Counted from the first letter of the stretch, positions 11,838-21,840 are shown. The stretch: DNA of 64,000 nucleotides from Actinomycetota bacterium (GCA_016871355.1 VFZC01000001.1:62001-126000), one strand, 5' to 3'. Made by a program: numbers and translations. The notes: a model not told the origin generated them from the letters alone.

Positions 11838-11849
11838 CTCGGGGGCGCG

Positions 11850-12692
11850 TCAGCGCGGAAACAACTGCGGAAACCACGGACCCGACAACGGCTCGCCGGG
11901 TGTGCGCGGATCGCGGTCGCCGAACAACTGCGTGAAATCGGGTGAACATGTCCACTCGCGCGGTGCGTACACCATGTCATCGCCGAGAACGCGCACACTG
12001 AACACCCGCCGACGTTCGTCACCCGAGACGCCCGGTGCACCGTGAACGGTGAGCATGTGGAAAGCGATCGCGTCACCGGGCTCGAGCGACCACGACTTGA
12101 TCTCGAAGTCGCCGCGCCGCGCGTCGACGTCGGGAAGTTCGGTGAGTGAACCTTCGGGGAACCACTTGGCTTCCTTGGTGAGGAACGATCGCGGCATGAG
12201 CCATGGTCCGAGATGAGTGCCGACCACCAATTCGAGACACGACGACACGTCCACCGGGTCGACCGGAATCCAGAAACTCACGTTCTGACGGCCTTCGACG
12301 TCGTAGTACGGCTGGTCCTGATGCCACGGTGTGCGCTGCCGCGTGCGCGCCTCTTTCACCAGCACGTGGTCGTGATACATCCGAATCGCGTGGCTGTCGG
12401 TCAACTGGGCGGCCACGTCACCGAGTGTCGTGGTTCGCACGAACTCGCCGAACGCCTCGTGATCACGCCAAGTGCAGAAGTCTTCGATGAAGAACCCGGG
12501 ATCGTCGGGAGAACTCGCAACCTTCGCCCGTGGACTCGGATTCTCGAGAACTTCGTCGATGCCAGCCGTGAGAAGTTCGACCTCGTGCGGCGACACCACG
12601 CCACGCAGAACCACCACACCATCACGCCGGTACGCCTCGACGTCGGAACGACTCACGGTCACTCGCGATCCCACCTGTTCATTCTGATACAC
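11850..12692 (-). CDS. Phytanoyl-CoA dioxygenase (PhyH) family protein
   Basis: GVVVLRGVVSPHEVELLTAGID...TPWHQDQPYYDVEGRQNVSFWIPVDPV...GDAIAFHMLTVHGAPG. Confidence 0.88.
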   Translation of the reverse strand: MYQNEQVGSRVTVSRSDVEAYRRDGVVVLRGVVSPHEVELLTAGIDEVLENPSPRAKVASSPDDPGFFIEDFCTWRDHEAFGEFVRTTTLGDVAAQLTDSHAIRMYHDHVLVKEARTRQRTPWHQDQPYYDVEGRQNVSFWIPVDPVDVSSCLELVVGTHLGPWLMPRSFLTKEAKWFPEGSLTELPDVDARRGDFEIKSWSLEPGDAIAFHMLTVHGAPGVSGDERRRVFSVRVLGDDMVYAPREWTCSPDFTQLFGDRDPRTPGEPLSGPWFPQLFPR

Positions 12693-12714
12693 GCCGTCTG
12701 ATACAAGAGAACGC

Positions 12715-13242
12715 GTGCCCTACACACCGATCATCGGGACTCTCGGCTACGTGATCGACCGAGCCGACGACACGGTGTTGCTCGTTCATCGCAACAAGCG
12801 GGCCGGCGACGAACATCTCGGCAAATGGAACGGGCTGGGCGGAAAACTCGAACCGGGTGAAGATCTCGCGGCCGGTATGCGTCGCGAGTTGTTGGAGGAA
12901 GCGCACATCCACGTTCGTGCCATGACATTGCGCGGGACCATCTCGTGGCCCGGATTCGGGGCCAACGGTGAGGACTGGTTGGGTCCGATCTTCCTCATCG
13001 ATCAGTGGGACGGAACACCGCCCACGTCGAATGCCGAGGGTGACCTGGCCTGGATCGCCGCCGAACGCATTCGACGCGCGTGCAGCGACGATGAGACCGT
13101 GCGCCGAACAGCCGACCTGCCGATGTGGGAAGGCGACCGCTTCTTCTTGCCGTTGGTGTTCGACGACGACCCCCGGCCGTTTCACGGTGTGATGCCCTAC
13201 GCCAACGGTCGGCCGGTCTCGTGGACCTTCGAGCGTTGGTGA
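12715..13242 (+). CDS. NUDIX hydrolase
   Basis: GKWNGLGGKLEPGEDLAAGMRRELLEEAHI Nudix box (GX5EX7REUXEE-like). Confidence 0.92.
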   Translation: MPYTPIIGTLGYVIDRADDTVLLVHRNKRAGDEHLGKWNGLGGKLEPGEDLAAGMRRELLEEAHIHVRAMTLRGTISWPGFGANGEDWLGPIFLIDQWDGTPPTSNAEGDLAWIAAERIRRACSDDETVRRTADLPMWEGDRFFLPLVFDDDPRPFHGVMPYANGRPVSWTFERW

Positions 13243-13308
13243 ACACGGTCATTCACACTGATAACGCAACCGGCGCACACTGAATCACGCTGTCTTCGTT
13301 CCCTCTCC

Positions 13309-13566
13309 ATGCCCGAGAGGAATTCGTTCTGGTGTCGCACCTTCGACGCCGCCCGGTCGCACGGAGATTGGCATCGCGTCGACAAGCTCTACACCCGCAA
13401 CACCGCCGCTCAGATCGCGAGCGACATTCGACGGGCTCATCTCGACGGACGCCAGTCGATCCGTACACAAGGAATTCGTCACGGCGAGCAGTGGGAGGCC
13501 CGCTGGGCCGACATCAAGACCGGCGCACCGGGTGATTGCGAAGTGTGGATCAGACTCGTGCGCTGA
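13309..13566 (+). CDS. Small uncharacterised protein, paralog of the 13576-13908 product
   Basis: NSFWCRTFDAARSHGDWHRVDKLYTRNTAAQIASDIRRAH...WEARWADIKTGAPGDCEVWIRLV aligns with the neighbouring ORF. Confidence 0.7.
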   Translation: MPERNSFWCRTFDAARSHGDWHRVDKLYTRNTAAQIASDIRRAHLDGRQSIRTQGIRHGEQWEARWADIKTGAPGDCEVWIRLVR

Positions 13567-13575
13567 TCGCGCGCA

Positions 13576-13908
13576 TCACTTCTGGTAGCCGACGAACTTG
13601 ATCCAGATGGAGAAACTGCCCGGTGGGCATTTTTCGTCGGCACCCCAGCGTGCGGTCCACAACTCGCCGGGAAGAATGCCCCTCACTCGCAACGTGTCGA
13701 GCGGGCGACGATGCGACGAACGAATGTCGCTGGCGATCTGGGCTGCCGTCGACGCGGTGTAGTAGCGCTGCACGCGAACCCAGCGATTTTGTTGGCGTGC
13801 GTCGTCGAGTGCGAGCACCCAGAACGATTGACGTTGCCAGTGCCCACCGTTCGGTGGCTCCTCGGCGACGACACGCCACGATGATTTCGATCGGCCCCGC
13901 TCCACCAC
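13576..13908 (-). CDS. Small uncharacterised protein, paralog of the 13309-13566 product
   Basis: QSFWVLALDDARQQNRWVRVQRYYTASTAAQIASDIRSSH...WTARWGADEKCPPGSFSIWIKFV. Confidence 0.7.
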   Translation of the reverse strand: MVERGRSKSSWRVVAEEPPNGGHWQRQSFWVLALDDARQQNRWVRVQRYYTASTAAQIASDIRSSHRRPLDTLRVRGILPGELWTARWGADEKCPPGSFSIWIKFVGYQK

Positions 13909-14013
13909 GCTCCCAGTGTCGTCAATCGGAGTACATCTGTCATCACAATCGGTGAGAACTGTCTATACTATTTTTCTAGACTATTAAGAACATCACTCCA
14001 GGTGATGGCGAAC

Positions 14014-14604
14014 TCAGGCCGCCGAAGCACCTACACCGTTAGTCGCTCGTCGATACACGACTAGACGGGCTTTCTCTTGCGCGCGGTGCACCCGCCGCAA
14101 CACGGTGGTGTGCGATTCGGCGTTGATGTCGGCCACCTCCGAGTAATTCAGACCGATCAAGCGCGTGCGACAGAAATCGCGCTGCTCATCCGATGTCATG
14201 GTGGAGAGCACGGCTCCGAGAAGTTCACGACTCTCGATCTCGCTCGTCGGATCGGATGTCAGGTCCGATACCCGTGAGTCGATCGACTGATCGAGCGATG
14301 ACACGTCACGGCCACGCCGAGCGCCAGCGCCTCGTTGGGCGTCGTTGCTCCGAATGGCATCGACCAACAACGACTTGCGAACTGCGCGCGCATAGGCCGC
14401 TCCGCTCGGATAACGATCGACTTCGTCACGCACCGTCTTCACCAGACGCAACGACAACCGCGACACCGCTTCGTCGGCCAAGCCAAACGGCAATTGGCGC
14501 GATTCGAAGATGCGACGCGCGGCGGCCAGCGCGTCACTCACGAACGCTTCTTCGCGGGCCGTGAATGTGATCCGCTGAGACGGATGGACTCGACGCTTCG
14601 ACAT
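14014..14604 (-). CDS. RNA polymerase sigma-factor-like protein (sigma-70 region 4 / HTH)
   Basis: SLRLVKTVRDEVDRYPSGAAYARAVRKSLLVDAIRSNDAQ...LIGLNYSEVADINAESHTTVLRRVHRAQEKAR; GGCGAAGGAG ribosome-binding site before the ATG at 14604. Confidence 0.65.
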   Translation of the reverse strand: MSKRRVHPSQRITFTAREEAFVSDALAAARRIFESRQLPFGLADEAVSRLSLRLVKTVRDEVDRYPSGAAYARAVRKSLLVDAIRSNDAQRGAGARRGRDVSSLDQSIDSRVSDLTSDPTSEIESRELLGAVLSTMTSDEQRDFCRTRLIGLNYSEVADINAESHTTVLRRVHRAQEKARLVVYRRATNGVGASAA

Positions 14605-14692
14605 GCTCACTCCTTCGCCGCCCCGGGGTTGGTTCGGCGAGACCAGAGTGACGAGGGGGTGTGTCAGAGAACAGGTGTTCGATTCCCGAACA

Positions 14693-16225
14693 TCACGACG
14701 AGCTCTTGTCGCGCAGATGTCGTCCGATGTAGGCCACCACCACCTGCTGCGTCTCGTTGTCGAAGAACACGTGCACGCGGTACAGGCTGGCGCCCTTGCC
14801 GTTGCGGATGTGAGCAACCGCGTACTCGGTTCGGCCACGCCAGGTGAACGCGTAGTCCTCGGAGAACTTGCGCTCGGCGGTGTCGGAAATTCCACCGGCG
14901 TAATTCAGCCCGAGGCTGCGGCACGAGATCGTGAGCGAGGCGTTGTTGATCCGACCGCTCTTCCAGTCGCCGGCCACCACATCGAGACGGACCAGATCTT
15001 CGAGGAGTCGATCGGCGTTGATTCCGTCGAGTTGCGCGGCGGTCTCGATGGCGCGCTGATGGAACGTGAGATGCGTGCACAGGTCGCGCGCCTTGGCCAC
15101 CGCGTCGGATGCCGACGACGCCCGAAGTTCGGTTCCCCGCTTGCCCAGACGAATCTCGAGAGCCACGTTGCGTTGCACCAACTGGTCGACCAGACCCTCG
15201 CGATTCTCGAGCAGTTGATTGCGTTCGTCGATGGTGCGATCGGCTTCGGCCAACGCCTGCTCGAGTTCGTCGATGCGGTTGTACGCCTCCTGCCAACCTT
15301 CGAGCGCCGCGCTGTACTCGTCCCACGCAACCGTTTGCTCCGACGTGTCGGTGGTGGAGACCGTCGGTGTGGTGGGAACCACGATCGCGGCCGCCGCGGC
15401 AATCGGTTCGACCGCCTTGGGCTCGCGCGGACGACGCGTGAACGCCGGTGAGCGCAACGGGGCCAGCGAGTTGAACGCGGCCTCGTTCACGAGTGCCAGA
15501 CAATCACGCAGTTCGTGTTCGGCCTCGATGGCGGTGACCTTCGAGCCACCCCATTGACGAACGTCGCGACCCGGCCAGAACAGAGTGAGTCCGCGCGCAT
15601 TGAGAACCTCGACCCCGTAGAGACCGTGGAACGCGGTGCGCGCCGCGTCGCCTTCGAGTCGATACAGATGAGCCTGACCGGCCACCCGCAATCCGATCGA
15701 CTCGACTTTGTAGAGCGGAGTGCTTCGCGACGGAACCGTCTCCACCAACACGGGTAAGAGGCGACCCTTCGCTTCGCAGAACGCCGCGACTTCTTGGGCC
15801 GCCATCGTCTCGGACACCAAACGAACTCCCGCGAGTACACGTTGGTTGGCGTCGTACAGCCGAGTGAGTTCGAGAACACGCGCCACCAACTTCTGTACCG
15901 AAGCCACGGACACGTCAATGGATGTCGGCGCGATGCGGCGTCCACCCGGTACGAGAATCACGCGCGCTTCGAAGGTGGTGGTCGAGTCGTCACTGGCAAT
16001 CGTGATGGTCGTGGTGGCCACCGAGTTACCCACCAGACCGCGGTCGACCGACAGACGCCACCAGCGTTCGGGTTGATCGTTGTCGACACGAACCGAGACA
16101 CCGGCCTCACGTTCTTCGAACGGATGCTCGGCCTCCACCCAATCGGTGACCACGCGACGCACCGAGTCGGTCTGCCCCAGGGTCCACACCGGTCCATCGA
16201 GGCGCATCACGTAGACCGGTCGCAT
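14693..16225 (-). CDS. Uncharacterised 510-aa protein with central coiled coil and conserved-looking C-terminal domain
   Basis: Coding-like ORF; heptad region RIDELEQALAEADRTIDERNQLLENREGLVDQL; C-terminus FTWRGRTEYAVAHIRNGKGASLYRVHVFFDNETQQVVVAYIGRHL. Confidence 0.7.
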   Translation of the reverse strand: MRPVYVMRLDGPVWTLGQTDSVRRVVTDWVEAEHPFEEREAGVSVRVDNDQPERWWRLSVDRGLVGNSVATTTITIASDDSTTTFEARVILVPGGRRIAPTSIDVSVASVQKLVARVLELTRLYDANQRVLAGVRLVSETMAAQEVAAFCEAKGRLLPVLVETVPSRSTPLYKVESIGLRVAGQAHLYRLEGDAARTAFHGLYGVEVLNARGLTLFWPGRDVRQWGGSKVTAIEAEHELRDCLALVNEAAFNSLAPLRSPAFTRRPREPKAVEPIAAAAAIVVPTTPTVSTTDTSEQTVAWDEYSAALEGWQEAYNRIDELEQALAEADRTIDERNQLLENREGLVDQLVQRNVALEIRLGKRGTELRASSASDAVAKARDLCTHLTFHQRAIETAAQLDGINADRLLEDLVRLDVVAGDWKSGRINNASLTISCRSLGLNYAGGISDTAERKFSEDYAFTWRGRTEYAVAHIRNGKGASLYRVHVFFDNETQQVVVAYIGRHLRDKSSS

Positions 16226-16270
16226 TCCTCCAGTCTCGCCCCTGGTCCCGGCACCTCCTACCCTCGGACC

Positions 16271-16723
16271 ATGTTCGATGCCTGGTCAGATGCGACGGCC
16301 GAGGCTCTGGTGGTGGCCAATGCCGCCGCCGCTCTCGTGATGACCGGCCTCATCTGGTTCGTGCAGATCGTCCACTACCCCTTGTTGGCCGACGTCCCGG
16401 CCGATCAAAGCACGCGGGTGGCCGACGAGCATCAGCGACGGACTTCTTACGTCGTCGCTCTACCGATGGCCGTGGAGGGTCTCACGACTCTCGCCCTCCT
16501 CGTCGACCGTCCGAGTGACGTCGCAGTGATGTGGCCATGGCTCGGAGCAGTGCTCGTCGCGATCGCGCTCGCCTCCACCGTGTTCTTGTCGGTTCCTCTG
16601 CACGCGCGCATGGCACGAGCGTTCGATTCGACCACTGGTCCGAGGCTCGTTCTCACCAATTGGCCGCGAACGATCGCGTGGACACTTCATGGTGTCGTCG
16701 GTGTGGTGATGCTCGCGCCGTAG
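16271..16723 (+). CDS. Predicted integral membrane protein
   Basis: Hydrophobic helices (AAAALVMTGLIWFVQIVHYPLL, AVLVAIALASTVFLSVPL). Confidence 0.65.
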   Translation: MFDAWSDATAEALVVANAAAALVMTGLIWFVQIVHYPLLADVPADQSTRVADEHQRRTSYVVALPMAVEGLTTLALLVDRPSDVAVMWPWLGAVLVAIALASTVFLSVPLHARMARAFDSTTGPRLVLTNWPRTIAWTLHGVVGVVMLAP

Positions 16724-16753
16724 GCTGATGTTCGATCGGGCAGGAGAACGCTC

Positions 16754-18445
16754 ATGGACAATCAGACCGGCGTCGACAGCTCGGGATTCGAAGAACTCGG
16801 CCTACGGCCGCAACTGCTGGCGTCGTTGACGTCGCTCGGTTACGAGGAACCCACCCCGATCCAGCGTGAAGCGATCCCACTGCTTCTGCGCGGGCACGAT
16901 CTACTCGGCCAAGCAGCCACCGGAACCGGCAAGACGGCCGCTTTCGCATTGCCGATCCTCGAAAAGATCGACCCCTCACGATCGAAGCCGGCGCCCTCGG
17001 CTCTTGTACTCGTGCCCACTCGCGAACTCGCCATGCAGGTGAGCGAAGCCATCTACAAGTACGGCCACCAGCTCGGGGCCAAGTGCGTCCCGATCTACGG
17101 CGGCCAGCCGATCGGACGGCAAATCGACGCCCTGCGTCGCGGAACTCACGTGGTGGTGGCCACACCCGGTCGCGCTCTCGATCACATCCGCAAGGAAACG
17201 CTCGAATTGGGCGAAGTCGAGATGGTCGTTCTCGACGAGGCCGACGAAATGCTCGACATGGGCTTCGCCGAAGATCTCGACGCCATTCTCGAGTCGTTGC
17301 CCCCGGCCCGCCAGACCGTTCTCTTCTCGGCCACCATGCCGCCGCGCATCGAGAAGATCGCTCGCGAACATCTGAGCGAGCCCGTGCGTGTCACCATCGA
17401 ACGCAAAGCCAGCCAACCCGGCTCCATTCCGCTGGTTCGTCAGACCGCGTACATGGTGCCGCGTTTCCACAAGGCGGCCGCGCTCGGACGCATTCTCGAC
17501 ATCGAAGCTCCCGAGGCCGCCATCGTCTTCTGCCGCACTCGTGGTGAAGTCGATCAACTCACCGAAACCCTCAACGGCCGCGGCTATCGCGCCGAAGCCT
17601 TGCACGGTGGGATGGATCAAGAACAGCGCGACCGAGTGATGGGCCGCGTGCGCGCCGGCACCGCCGATCTGCTCATCGCCACCGACGTGGCCGCCCGCGG
17701 ACTCGACATCGAGCACCTCACCCACGTGGTCAACTTCGACGTTCCGTCGGCGCCCGAGTCCTACGTGCACCGCATCGGCCGTGTGGGGCGAGCGGGTCGC
17801 GAAGGTGTGGCCATCACGATCGCCGAACCGCGCGAGCAGCGCATGCTCCACAACATCGAACGGCTCACCAAGCAGAAGATCTCGTTCGAGAAGGTTCCGT
17901 CGGTCGAGGCCCTTCGTGCCAAACAGATGGAACTCACGACCGAGAACGTTCGTGAAGCACTCAGCCTTCCCGACCTGAGCACGTTCGACGAAGTGATCGA
18001 CGAACTCTCCCAGGAGTTCTCGATCGCCGACATCGCTCGCGCGGCCATCAAATTGGCCCACGACGCCGAGCAGTCGACTCTCGAAGAAGTCGAGATTCCC
18101 GATCTATCGGTCGAGCGACCCGAACGCGGTGCCCGCCGCGAACGCGATTCGTTCCGCGATCGTGAGCACGGTGGCAAGCGCGAACGCGGCGAACGTTTCA
18201 GCGGCAAGACGTCTCGACTCTGGGTGTCGGTTGGTCGCAAGTCGGGCGTCCGCCCGGCCGACCTGGTGGGTGCCATCGCCAACGAGAGCGGAGTCCCCGG
18301 ACGCGACATCGGTGTGCGCATCTTCGATTCGCACTCGATCGTCGAAGTTCCGGCTTCACGGGCTTCTCACGTGATCGACTCGATGCGCAACACCGTCATT
18401 CGCGGCAAGCGTGCGAGCCTTCGACATTTCAAGGAAGACCGTTGA
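16754..18445 (+). CDS. deaD: DEAD-box RNA helicase
   Basis: PTPIQREAIPLLL...AATGTGKTAAF...VLDEADEMLDMGF...SATMPPRI...HRIGRVGRAG; C-terminal RNA-binding domain. Confidence 0.95.
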   Translation: MDNQTGVDSSGFEELGLRPQLLASLTSLGYEEPTPIQREAIPLLLRGHDLLGQAATGTGKTAAFALPILEKIDPSRSKPAPSALVLVPTRELAMQVSEAIYKYGHQLGAKCVPIYGGQPIGRQIDALRRGTHVVVATPGRALDHIRKETLELGEVEMVVLDEADEMLDMGFAEDLDAILESLPPARQTVLFSATMPPRIEKIAREHLSEPVRVTIERKASQPGSIPLVRQTAYMVPRFHKAAALGRILDIEAPEAAIVFCRTRGEVDQLTETLNGRGYRAEALHGGMDQEQRDRVMGRVRAGTADLLIATDVAARGLDIEHLTHVVNFDVPSAPESYVHRIGRVGRAGREGVAITIAEPREQRMLHNIERLTKQKISFEKVPSVEALRAKQMELTTENVREALSLPDLSTFDEVIDELSQEFSIADIARAAIKLAHDAEQSTLEEVEIPDLSVERPERGARRERDSFRDREHGGKRERGERFSGKTSRLWVSVGRKSGVRPADLVGAIANESGVPGRDIGVRIFDSHSIVEVPASRASHVIDSMRNTVIRGKRASLRHFKEDR

Positions 18446-18828
18446 GCATCGCCGACGAGCGCTACGTGCTGCTCACCACGCTCCGCAAGGACGGGTCGCC
18501 CGTCAGCACCCCGGTCTGGATAGCGCCGCTGACTGGCCGTGACGTGTGCTTCACCACCAGTGGCGACGCCGGGAAAGTGAAGCGCATCAACCGCACTCCC
18601 CGCGTCACGCTCCAGCCGTGCGACATGCGTGGTCGTCTCGAGCCGAACTCGGTGGTTGTGGGTGGTTCGGCCCGGGTGGTCACCGGATCCGACTTCGCCC
18701 CGGTCGAGAAGGCGGTGGCCAAGAAATACGGCATCCAGTACCGATTGGTGGTGTGGTCGGGGGTCCTGACCTCGGTGTTCAAGCGGACCAAGACCGCCGA
18801 TGCCGGAATCATCATCACTCTCGACTAA
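18442..18828 (+). CDS. PPOX-class (F420-dependent type) flavin-reductase-fold protein
   Basis: SIADERYVLLTTLRKDGSPVSTPVWIAP...FTTSGDAGKVKRINRTPRVTLQPCD. Confidence 0.88.
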   Translation: MSIADERYVLLTTLRKDGSPVSTPVWIAPLTGRDVCFTTSGDAGKVKRINRTPRVTLQPCDMRGRLEPNSVVVGGSARVVTGSDFAPVEKAVAKKYGIQYRLVVWSGVLTSVFKRTKTADAGIIITLD

Positions 18829-18884
18829 TCAGAACTAAGGTCGGGTCGACGGCCGACCCCACGGCCGCATTGAGGGAGGAATCC

Positions 18885-20138
18885 ATGCTCAGCAAGACCC
18901 GCGGGTCGCTCGGGCTCGCCCTCGTCGCAGCACTTGGCATCGGCCTCGTCGCTTGCGGCGGTGACGACGAGTCGAGCGAACCGGCAGCAACCAAAGCCCC
19001 GGCCGCATCCGAGGCACCGGCTGGAAGCGACGCTCCGGCTGGTACCGACGCTCCGGCTCAAGGCGCGACGCTCGCCAACTTCACACCGTGGAGTGCCGAC
19101 GCGCCCGTCATCGACTGTCGACCCGAAGAAGGACCGCTGAAGGCGGCCTGGATCTACGTCGGCCCCACCAATGACGGTGGTTGGACTCAGCAGCACGACG
19201 TGAGTCGTCAGGCTGTGCAGGACCACTTCGGTGGTGCCGTTGAAACCACCTACAAGGAGAACGTGCCCGAAGGGCCCCAGGTTCTCCAGACGATCGAAGA
19301 CCTGATCGCTGACGGCAACACCGTCATCTTCGGAACCTCGTTCGGATTCCAGGACGCCTTCGTCGAAGCGGCCGAGGCTCACCCCGATGTGTGCTTCGAG
19401 TTCGCCACTGGTTTCAAGGGTTCCGACAACCTGTCGCAGTTCTACGGCGCCGCCGAAGACACCGACTTCCTCGCCGGCATGGCTGCGGGTGCCGCATCGG
19501 CAACCGGCAAGCTCGGCATGGTCGCGTCGTTCCCGATCGGTGAAGTTCTCCGTGGTGTGAACGCGTGGACCATGGGTGCTCGCATGATGAACCCCGACTC
19601 CACCGTGAACGTGGTGTGGGTCAACAGCTGGTTCGATCCGCCGAACGAGCGCAAGGCCGCCGAGGCTCTCATCGCCGAAGGCGTCGACGTGCTCGGTCAG
19701 AAGGGCATCGACTCACCGGCCACCGGTGACGCTGCCAAGGCTGCGGGTGTTCCGTGGGCCGGCTATAACGCCGACCAGAGCGCCAATTACGGCGACGTGT
19801 GGTTGACGGCGACCGCGTACGACTGGTCGATCTACCAGATCCCGCGTCTGCAGGCCATCCTCGATGGCGCCTGGGTTGCCGGTAACTACTACGGCAACCT
19901 GTCGGACGGTTTCGTCACCCTGGCGTCGTTCGGTGATCTGGTCTCGGAAGAGACCCGCGCCGCGATCGCAGCCGAACTCGAGAAGCTGACGGCAACGCCG
20001 GGCTCGCAGTTCACCGGTCCGATCAACGACAACAAGGGCAACGAAGTCCTCGCCGCTGGCGTGAGCCACACGTTCGAGGAACTCATGAGCATGGCGTACT
20101 TGATCGAAGGTGTGATCGGAGACATTCCGGCCAGCTGA
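18885..20138 (+). CDS. BMP-family (nucleoside-type) ABC transporter substrate-binding lipoprotein
   Basis: Lipobox LVACGG; AAWIYVGPTNDGGWTQQHD...KENVPEGPQVLQTIEDLIADGNTVIFGTSFGF. Confidence 0.92.
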   Translation: MLSKTRGSLGLALVAALGIGLVACGGDDESSEPAATKAPAASEAPAGSDAPAGTDAPAQGATLANFTPWSADAPVIDCRPEEGPLKAAWIYVGPTNDGGWTQQHDVSRQAVQDHFGGAVETTYKENVPEGPQVLQTIEDLIADGNTVIFGTSFGFQDAFVEAAEAHPDVCFEFATGFKGSDNLSQFYGAAEDTDFLAGMAAGAASATGKLGMVASFPIGEVLRGVNAWTMGARMMNPDSTVNVVWVNSWFDPPNERKAAEALIAEGVDVLGQKGIDSPATGDAAKAAGVPWAGYNADQSANYGDVWLTATAYDWSIYQIPRLQAILDGAWVAGNYYGNLSDGFVTLASFGDLVSEETRAAIAAELEKLTATPGSQFTGPINDNKGNEVLAAGVSHTFEELMSMAYLIEGVIGDIPAS

Positions 20139-20164
20139 CGTTCGACGTCGCAAGAATTGCGTTG

Positions 20165-20189
20165 GGCGGGCCCGCAAGGGCCCGCCTTT
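20165..20189 (+). terminator. Rho-independent-like terminator after the BMP gene
   Basis: GGCGGGCCC-GCAA-GGGCCCGCC perfect 9-bp stem followed by TTT. Confidence 0.75.
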
Positions 20190-20247
20190 CGTTGTCCCCC
20201 GCAAGGGCCCGCCTTTCGTTATCTCGCGCAAGGGCCCGCCTTTCGTT
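20174..20247 (+). repeat. Three exact copies of GCAAGGGCCCGCCTTTCGTT at 27-bp spacing
   Basis: Copies at 20174-20193, 20201-20220 and 20228-20247. Confidence 0.95.
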
Positions 20248-20313
20248 TCGTCCCAAGGTTTTTCGAGGGATGCCACTCAGCCATCTAGGGTTGGGGCGAA
20301 AGGGGGCACCGCA

Positions 20314-21840
20314 ATGACTTCTGCTGTGCGCATGACGGGGATCGTGAAGCGCTTCCCCGGGGTCGTGGCCAATGATGGTGTCGATGTCGACATCCGGGCC
20401 GGCGAAGTGCACGCCCTGCTCGGTGAGAACGGTGCCGGCAAGTCCACGCTGTCGAACATCTTGACGGGCCTGTATCGGCCCGACGAGGGAACCGTCGAGA
20501 TCGACGGCCGGGCGATGCAGTTCTCCTCTCCTCGCGACGCGCTCGACGCCGGCATCGGCATGGTGCACCAGCACTTCCGACTCGTGTCCACCTTCACGGT
20601 GGCCGAGAACGTGGTGCTGGGCGAGTCCGACTCTCCGTTCATGATGGATCAGAGTCGAGTCGCACAGCAGGTGGAAGAACTGAGCAACCGCTACGGCCTC
20701 GCGGTCGATCCCTCGGCTCGCATCTGGCAGTTGAGCGTGGGCGAACAACAGCGCGTCGAGATCGTCAAGGTTCTCTACCGCGGCGCCAAAGTTCTCATTC
20801 TCGACGAACCCACCGCCGTCCTCACTCCCATCGAAGCCGACGCTCTCTTCAAGACGTTGCGCGCCATGGTCGCCGAAGGCCGCACCGTGATCTTCATCTC
20901 GCACAAACTCGACGAAGTGATGAAGGTCAGCGACCGCGTCACGGTGCTGCGTGGTGGCAAGACGGTCGGCACCGTCGAGACCGTCAACACCAACACCCGC
21001 GAGTTGGCCAGCTTGATGGTGGGTCGATCGGTCGAGTTCAACCGAGTCGCACGCAGCATTCCGGCCGACGTCTCACAGACGGTGCTCTCGCTCCGCGGCG
21101 TGTCGGCTCGTGACGATCGCGGTCGCGACGCCCTCCACGACATCTCTCTCACGGTTGGTCGTGGTGAAATCGTCGGCGTGGCCGGAGTGGCCGGCAACGG
21201 TCAGCGCGAACTGGCCGAGGCAATTTCCGGAATGCGAGCACTGTCGAGTGGACACATCGATGTAGCCGGCGAACAAGTGCAATCGGGCCGGGCCCGATCG
21301 GCCATCGCCAAAGGCATCGCCCACATTCCCGAAGATCGCCTGCACACCGGTCTGGCGTCATCACATTCGGTCGAAGACAACTTGGCGCTCAAGAACTACC
21401 GGTCGAGCAGCCTGTCGAAGTTCCGTGTGCTTCGGCGCAAGGCCATTCGCGCTCAAGCCACCGACCTCGTTCAGAACTACGACGTGAAGACTCCCGACAC
21501 CGTGACCCCGGTCCGTTTGTTGTCGGGTGGCAACGTGCAGAAAGTTCTGCTCGCGCGCGAGTTCTCATCGCTACCCAAAGTTCTCATCGCCGCCTCCCCC
21601 ACTCGCGGTCTCGACGTCGGCGCCATCGAAACGGTGCGCGCACGCCTCGTCGAAGCGGCCGAACGTGGTGTGGGCATCCTTCTCATCAGCGAAGACCTCG
21701 ACGAGATCATGTCGTTGGCCGATCGCATCGTCGTGATGTACGAGGGCCGACTCGTCGACGAAGTCGCCGCCGAGTCGGCCGATCGCGAACGCCTGGGCCT
21801 CACCATGGGTGGAAGCACCGTGAGCGGAGGTGCCCGATGA
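20314..21840 (+). CDS. ABC transporter ATP-binding protein, duplicated NBD (nucleoside/sugar type)
   Basis: ALLGENGAGKSTL...LSVGEQQRVEIVKVLYRGAKVLILDEPT; second NBD LLSGGNVQKVLLAREF. Confidence 0.95.
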   Translation: MTSAVRMTGIVKRFPGVVANDGVDVDIRAGEVHALLGENGAGKSTLSNILTGLYRPDEGTVEIDGRAMQFSSPRDALDAGIGMVHQHFRLVSTFTVAENVVLGESDSPFMMDQSRVAQQVEELSNRYGLAVDPSARIWQLSVGEQQRVEIVKVLYRGAKVLILDEPTAVLTPIEADALFKTLRAMVAEGRTVIFISHKLDEVMKVSDRVTVLRGGKTVGTVETVNTNTRELASLMVGRSVEFNRVARSIPADVSQTVLSLRGVSARDDRGRDALHDISLTVGRGEIVGVAGVAGNGQRELAEAISGMRALSSGHIDVAGEQVQSGRARSAIAKGIAHIPEDRLHTGLASSHSVEDNLALKNYRSSSLSKFRVLRRKAIRAQATDLVQNYDVKTPDTVTPVRLLSGGNVQKVLLAREFSSLPKVLIAASPTRGLDVGAIETVRARLVEAAERGVGILLISEDLDEIMSLADRIVVMYEGRLVDEVAAESADRERLGLTMGGSTVSGGAR

